Assembly (NCBI RefSeq): GCF_006874705.1
Contig: NZ_CP035382.1
Span: forward strand, 2,480,001 to 2,544,000
Reading direction: 5' to 3'
DNA: 64,000 nucleotides
Source of the DNA: Leclercia adecarboxylata
GTDB taxonomy: Bacteria; Pseudomonadota; Gammaproteobacteria; Enterobacterales; Enterobacteriaceae
Part shown: piece by piece, positions 60,057-64,000 of the stretch
How positions within the stretch are numbered: the stretch's first letter is position 1
How the letters are laid out: the number at the start of each line of letters is the position of its first letter
Notes under the pieces: generated by a model
What the model was told of the DNA's origin: nothing
Databases searched by the model: none
What the model saw: only the letters and a program-made list of their open reading frames with translations
Program-made: the position numbers and the translations under genes

Positions 60057-61343
60057 ATGAAACTCTACAATCTTAAAGATCATAACGAGCAGGTGAGCTT
60101 TGCACAGGCCGTCACACAAGGTCTGGGCAAAAACCAGGGGCTGTTCTTCCCGCACGACCTGCCGGAGTTTGGTCTGACCGAAATCGACGAGATGCTGAAA
60201 CAGGATTTCGTTACCCGCAGCACCAAAATTCTCTCCGCGTTTATCGGGGACGAAATTCCGCAGGAGCTGCTGGAGGAGCGCGTCCGCGCGGCCTTTGCTT
60301 TCCCGGCACCGGTAAGCCAGGTTGAGCCGGACGTCGGCTGTCTGGAGCTGTTCCACGGCCCGACGCTGGCGTTTAAAGATTTTGGCGGGCGCTTTATGGC
60401 GCAGATGCTGACCCATATCAGCGGCGATAAGCCGGTTACCATTCTGACCGCGACCTCCGGCGATACCGGTGCGGCAGTTGCGCATGCCTTCTACGGCCTG
60501 AAAAACGTGCGCGTGGTGATCCTCTATCCGCAGGGAAAAATCAGCCCGCTGCAGGAAAAACTGTTCTGTACCCTCGGCGGCAACATTGAAACCGTCGCCA
60601 TCGACGGGGACTTCGATGCCTGCCAGGCGCTGGTTAAACAGGCCTTCGACGACGAAGAGCTGAAGGTGGCGCTGGGTCTTAACTCCGCCAACTCCATCAA
60701 CATCAGCCGCCTGCTGGCGCAGATTTGCTACTACTTCGAAGCGGTAGCCCAGCTGCCGCAGGAAGCGCGTAACCAGCTGGTGATCTCGGTGCCGAGCGGC
60801 AACTTTGGCGACCTGACTGCCGGCCTGCTGGCGAAGTCACTGGGCCTGCCGGTGAAACGCTTTATCGCTGCCACCAATGCCAACGACACGGTGCCGCGTT
60901 TCCTGAAAGAGGGCAAGTGGACGCCAAACACTACGCAGGCCACCCTGTCCAATGCGATGGATGTGTCACAGCCTAACAACTGGCCGCGCGTGGAAGAGCT
61001 GTTCCGCCGTAAAATCTGGCGTCTCAATGAGCTGGGCTATGCTGCGGTAACGGACGACACTACCAGAGAGACCATGCGTGAGCTGAAGCAGGTGGGCTAC
61101 ACCTCCGAGCCGCACGCGGCGGTGGCGTATCGCGCTCTGCGCGATCAGCTGAACCCGGGCGAGTACGGCCTGTTCCTCGGCACCGCCCATCCGGCGAAGT
61201 TTAAGGAGAGCGTGGACGAGATCCTCGGTGAGTCGCTGCCGATGCCCAAAGAGCTGGCCGAGCGTGCCGATCTGCCGCTGCTGTCGCACAACCTGCCGGC
61301 CGATTTCGCCGCGCTGCGTCAGTTGATGATGACCCGCGGGTAA
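60057..61343 (+). CDS. thrC: Threonine synthase
   Basis: A 428-residue PLP enzyme. The PLP lysine is Lys107 in GPTLAFKDFG, with TATSGDTGAAVAHAF for phosphate and substrate binding. It converts O-phosphohomoserine to threonine. It starts 4 bases after thrB and ends the operon. Confidence 0.97.
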   Translation: MKLYNLKDHNEQVSFAQAVTQGLGKNQGLFFPHDLPEFGLTEIDEMLKQDFVTRSTKILSAFIGDEIPQELLEERVRAAFAFPAPVSQVEPDVGCLELFHGPTLAFKDFGGRFMAQMLTHISGDKPVTILTATSGDTGAAVAHAFYGLKNVRVVILYPQGKISPLQEKLFCTLGGNIETVAIDGDFDACQALVKQAFDDEELKVALGLNSANSINISRLLAQICYYFEAVAQLPQEARNQLVISVPSGNFGDLTAGLLAKSLGLPVKRFIAATNANDTVPRFLKEGKWTPNTTQATLSNAMDVSQPNNWPRVEELFRRKIWRLNELGYAAVTDDTTRETMRELKQVGYTSEPHAAVAYRALRDQLNPGEYGLFLGTAHPAKFKESVDEILGESLPMPKELAERADLPLLSHNLPADFAALRQLMMTRG

Positions 61344-61351
61344 GCCTGTTT

Positions 61352-61425
61352 GCCCGGTGGCGCTACGCTTACCGGGCTTACGCAAAGCATTTGTAGGTCG
61401 GGTAAGGCGAAGCCGCCGCCCGGCA
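61352..61425. repeat. REP inverted pair after thrC
   Basis: GCCCGGTGGCGC...ACCGGGCTTA and the inverted GTAGGTCGGGTAAGGCGAAG with GCCGCCGCCCGGCA lie 9 bp after the thrC stop, before the terminator. Confidence 0.86.
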
Positions 61426-61433
61426 AAAATCCA

Positions 61434-61467
61434 GCCCGGGTGCGCGCCATCGCCACCCGGCTTTTTT
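61434..61467 (+). terminator. Terminator of the thr operon
   Basis: GCCCGGGTG and CACCCGGC pair (one base bulged) around a short loop, followed by TTTTTT. It lies after the REP pair. The rest of the gap to yaaX (61468-61625) holds only the likely yaaX promoter. Confidence 0.82.
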
Positions 61468-61625
61468 ATGGAGAAATTAAGGAGAAAACTAGCAGGGAAA
61501 AAGCAGAAATTCCCAATAAATGCGGTCACTTACAGAATAGGATTGCAGAGAATAACATCCTCCCCGCCCCTCACGTAATCTCCTTACATCGGCCCACATC
61601 GGGCAAGAATAATAAGGAGTAACCT

Positions 61626-61913
61626 ATGTCTAAACTGAAACCTGCACTTATCGCACTTTCGCTGATGCTGGTGGCTCCGATGGCGGTTCAGGCCGCTGAG
61701 ATCACCCTGGTACCGGCGGTCAAACTGCAGATTGGCGATCGGGATAATCGGGGCCATCACTGGGATGGCGGCCGCTGGCGTGACAATGACTGGTGGAAGT
61801 CTCACTACGAGTGGCGCGACAACCGCTGGCGTCCGCATGGCGAGCATCATGATAATCGCCATCACGATCGTCATGATGACCATCGTCCCGGGCCGGACCG
61901 GAAACATCATTAA
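61626..61913 (+). CDS. yaaX: YaaX, DUF2502 exported His-rich protein
   Basis: A 95-residue protein with a signal peptide ending [21 protein letters not shown]. The mature part is rich in Trp, Asp, Arg and His, and its tail is very His/Asp-rich ([18 protein letters not shown]). It is the DUF2502/YaaX family, function unknown. Metal binding by the tail is plausible but not shown. AAGGAG lies 6 bp before the ATG. Confidence 0.9.
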   Translation: MSKLKPALIALSLMLVAPMAVQAAEITLVPAVKLQIGDRDNRGHHWDGGRWRDNDWWKSHYEWRDNRWRPHGEHHDNRHHDRHDDHRPGPDRKHH

Positions 61914-61918
61914 ACTCA

Positions 61919-61940
61919 CCCCGCCAACCGGCGGGGTTTT
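61919..61940. terminator. Terminator between yaaX and yaaA
   Basis: CCCCGCC-AACC-GGCGGGG followed by TTTTG lies just after the yaaX stop, between two convergent genes. Confidence 0.85.
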
Positions 61941-61943
61941 GCA

Positions 61944-62717
61944 TTACTGCTCGTGGCGCTTAAACACCAGCTCACCTTTCCCTGACGCTTCCTCGTCAAA
62001 GAAATAGCCTTCGCTGTTAAATGCCTTCAGCTGCTCTGGCTGCGTCAGACGATTTTCAATGATGTAACGGCTCATCAGTCCGCGCGCTTTTTTGGCGTAG
62101 AAGCTGATCACTTTGAACTTGCCGTTCTTCTCATCGAGGAACACCGGCTTAACGATCTCCGCGTTCAGCTTTTTCGGTTTTACCGATTTGTAGTACTCAT
62201 CCGACGCCAGGTTGATCAGGACATTGTCGCCCTGCGCCTGCAATGCATCGTTCAGCGTGTTGGTGATGGTCTCGCCCCAGAAGTGATAGAGATCTTTGCC
62301 TTTCGCGTTCTCCAGACGGATCCCCATCTCCAGACGGTAGGGTTGCATCAAATCCAGCGGACGCAGCACACCGTACAGGCCGGAGAGCATGCGTAAATGC
62401 TGTTGGGCAAAATCAAAGTCAGCCTCGCTGAAGGTTTCCGCCTGCAGGCCGGTATAGACGTCGCCTTTGAAGGCCAGAATCGCCTGGCGTGCGTTCGAAG
62501 GCGTGAAATCCGGCTGCCAGTCGTGGAAGCGGGTGGTATTAAGATCCGCCAGCTTGTCGCTGATGCTCATCAGGGTTGCAATTTGCGGCGCTGAAAGCTT
62601 GCGTGCCTCGCGGATCAGCTGTTGCGAGTGATCCAGCAGTTCAGGCTGGGTATAACGCTCGGTGGCGAGTGGGCTCTGGTAGTCGAGCGTTTTAGCAGGT
62701 GAAATCAGAATCAGCAT
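61944..62717 (-). CDS. yaaA: Peroxide stress protein YaaA
   Basis: A 257-residue protein of the DUF328/UPF0246 family. It begins [20 protein letters not shown] and carries [20 protein letters not shown] and [14 protein letters not shown]. In E. coli it is OxyR-induced and lowers free iron under peroxide stress; it is a DNA-binding protein. It is followed by yaaX in convergent orientation. Confidence 0.94.
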   Translation of the reverse strand: MLILISPAKTLDYQSPLATERYTQPELLDHSQQLIREARKLSAPQIATLMSISDKLADLNTTRFHDWQPDFTPSNARQAILAFKGDVYTGLQAETFSEADFDFAQQHLRMLSGLYGVLRPLDLMQPYRLEMGIRLENAKGKDLYHFWGETITNTLNDALQAQGDNVLINLASDEYYKSVKPKKLNAEIVKPVFLDEKNGKFKVISFYAKKARGLMSRYIIENRLTQPEQLKAFNSEGYFFDEEASGKGELVFKRHEQ

Positions 62718-62753
62718 ATCCAGTCCTTGCAGGAGATTTGGTGCGATTTTAAC

Positions 62754-62781
62754 AAAAAAACCGCCTCGATTGATCGATGGC
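62754..62781 (-). terminator. Terminator after yaaJ
   Basis: On the minus strand GCCATCGAT-CA-ATCGAGGC (one bulge) is followed by GGTTTTTTTG. It lies between the yaaJ stop and the yaaA start. Confidence 0.78.
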
Positions 62782-62783
62782 TG

Positions 62784-64000
62784 TTATTGACGCGGCAAAT
62801 CATCCCAGGCGCCAGGGGCCAGTTGCGAAGCGATCTCGGGATAACGCGAGACATCAAAAACAGGCTGGACCCCCAGCTTCCGCTGGCGCAGGTAATCCCG
62901 GGCAATCAGCGTAATGACCGGGGAGAGCAGCAGGATCGCCGTCAGGTTAGTGATTGCCATCAGCGCCATAATGATATCCGCCAGCTGCCAGACCACTGGC
63001 AGGCTTAACAGGGAGCCGAGCAGCACCATCAGCACTACGCCACCCCGTAACAGCCAGCGGGATTTCCGGGCATCGGGATGCAAAAAGATCAGGTTGTTTT
63101 CGGCATAGATGTAGTTCACCACGATGGAGCTGAAAGCGAACAAAAGGATGATAAAGGCCACGAAGTCGGCACCCCAGCTTCCGGTGAGATTGACCAGCGC
63201 CTGTTGAATCAGCTGCACGCCTGCGGTATTGGCCGGGAGATCCACCGGCCCTGCCAACAGCACGATCATCGCGCTGGCGGTACAGATGATGATGGTATCA
63301 ACGAAGACGCCAATCATCTGCACGATCCCTTGGGAGGCCGGGTGAGGGGGCCAGGAGGCTGCGGCAGCAGCGGCATTGGGAGTTGACCCCATGCCCGCTT
63401 CGTTGGAAAACATTCCGCGCTGAAAACCGGCCGTCAGGGCCTGGCTCAGGGTATAGCCCAGCGCACCTGCGGCGGCTTCACGCCAGCCAAAGGCGCTTTT
63501 TACGATCAGGGTAAAGACCGCCGGTAGCTGGTCGGCATGCCAGGCACAGACCACCATGCTGGCGATCACCCACAGCAGCGCCATCACCGGCACCATCCAC
63601 TGCATCAGCCGGGCAACGCCTTTGATGCCGGTGAGGATCACCACCAGCGTGAACAGCGCCATCACGCCGCCGGTGATAAATTCCGGACAGTTGAAGGCGA
63701 AACGCAGGGCGTGGGCAACGGAGTGGGCCTGAACGGTATTAAAGATCAGACCGTAGGCGACGAGTAAAAAGAGAGAAAACAGCACGCCCATCCAGCGCAT
63801 ACCGAGGCCGCGGGCCATATACCAGGCCGGGCCGCCGCGAAACTGCCCCTGTTTATCCGCTTCCTTATACAGCTGGGCCAGCGAACACTCGGCAAAGGAG
63901 GTGGCCATGCCGATGATGGCGGTCATCCACATCCAGAAGATGGCCCCCGGTCCGCCCGCCGAGATCGCCAGCGCGACCCCGGCCAGGTTACCGCTGCCGA
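62784..64000 (-). CDS. yaaJ: Alanine/glycine:sodium symporter family transporter YaaJ (cut by window edge)
   Basis: The C-terminal 405 residues of a transporter whose 5' end lies beyond the right edge. The frame stays open to base 64000 and includes GSGNLAGVALAISAGGPGAI, the family signature region. Later segments such as FQRGMFSNEAGMGSTPNAAA are typical of AGCS sodium:amino-acid symporters. The likely full length is about 475 residues by analogy with E. coli. The substrate of YaaJ is not firmly known. Confidence 0.94.
   Translation of the reverse strand, partial: GSGNLAGVALAISAGGPGAIFWMWMTAIIGMATSFAECSLAQLYKEADKQGQFRGGPAWYMARGLGMRWMGVLFSLFLLVAYGLIFNTVQAHSVAHALRFAFNCPEFITGGVMALFTLVVILTGIKGVARLMQWMVPVMALLWVIASMVVCAWHADQLPAVFTLIVKSAFGWREAAAGALGYTLSQALTAGFQRGMFSNEAGMGSTPNAAAAAASWPPHPASQGIVQMIGVFVDTIIICTASAMIVLLAGPVDLPANTAGVQLIQQALVNLTGSWGADFVAFIILLFAFSSIVVNYIYAENNLIFLHPDARKSRWLLRGGVVLMVLLGSLLSLPVVWQLADIIMALMAITNLTAILLLSPVITLIARDYLRQRKLGVQPVFDVSRYPEIASQLAPGAWDDLPRQ

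Overview
The window is chromosomal DNA of an enterobacterium (Enterobacteriaceae, Gammaproteobacteria). From the opgB-yjjA-dnaC-dnaT block to the right edge, gene order and orientation follow the part of the Escherichia coli map that runs across the 100/0 minute point (tsr ... thrLABC-yaaX-yaaA-yaaJ). Protein lengths and motifs match the E. coli proteins closely. The high GC content, the GCCGGGTGGC-type REP sequences, the ohr/tetR pair and the hpa cluster suggest an Enterobacter-like genus rather than Escherichia; that genus assignment is inference. No insertion sequence, prophage, integrase, rRNA or CRISPR array is visible.

Layout. 1-243 holds the 5' part of an AbiEi-type antitoxin gene cut by the left edge. 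343-9132 is the homoprotocatechuate (4-hydroxyphenylacetate) meta-cleavage cluster hpaG-E-D-F-H-I-X-A on the minus strand, with the MarR repressor gene hpaR divergent. 9161-10882 is the serine chemoreceptor gene tsr with a flagellar sigma-28 promoter. 10999-15372 carries opgB, yjjA, dnaC and dnaT. 15478-16580 is an accessory pair, ohr and a TetR regulator. 16647-19690 holds yjjB/yjjP and the divergent yjjQ-bglJ regulators. 19735-21865 is a second accessory pair, a YbaK-like gene and an orphan PTS EIIC gene with a striking palindromic operator. 21926-23101 is the Fur-controlled fhuF/yjjZ pair, followed by three tRNA-Leu(CAG) genes.

23600-33515 contains rsmC, holD-rimI-yjjG, prfC, osmY, ytjA, yjjU-yjjV and the glycyl-radical pair yjjW/yjjI. 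33777-38036 is the deoCABD nucleoside-catabolic operon with DeoR and CRP sites. 38111-43566 has lplA, ytjB, serB, radA and nadR. 43663-49994 has ettA, slt, trpR, yjjX, gpmB and rob. 50208-54214 is creABCD. 54260-56298 has arcA, the tiny ORF yjjY and lasT. 56510-61343 is the threonine operon with leader and attenuator. 61626-64000 has yaaX, yaaA and yaaJ, the last cut by the right edge.

How the parts work together. The hpa genes convert 3,4-dihydroxyphenylacetate to pyruvate and succinate semialdehyde. The usual first enzyme, HpaBC, is not in the window; the AbiEi gene lies where it would be expected. The deo enzymes convert nucleosides to bases and central metabolites. The thr operon makes threonine from aspartate-derived precursors and is controlled by a Thr/Ile-rich leader. 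CreBC is positioned to activate creD through a cre tag at the end of creC. Most of the window is ordinary core genome. The less explained items are the AbiEi insertion beside hpaA, the tetR-ohr pairing, the tandem LacI-type operator before the orphan EIIC, the 46-bp REP array inside the hpa operon, the yjjI/yjjW glycyl-radical pair and the small iron-linked and histidine-rich proteins.
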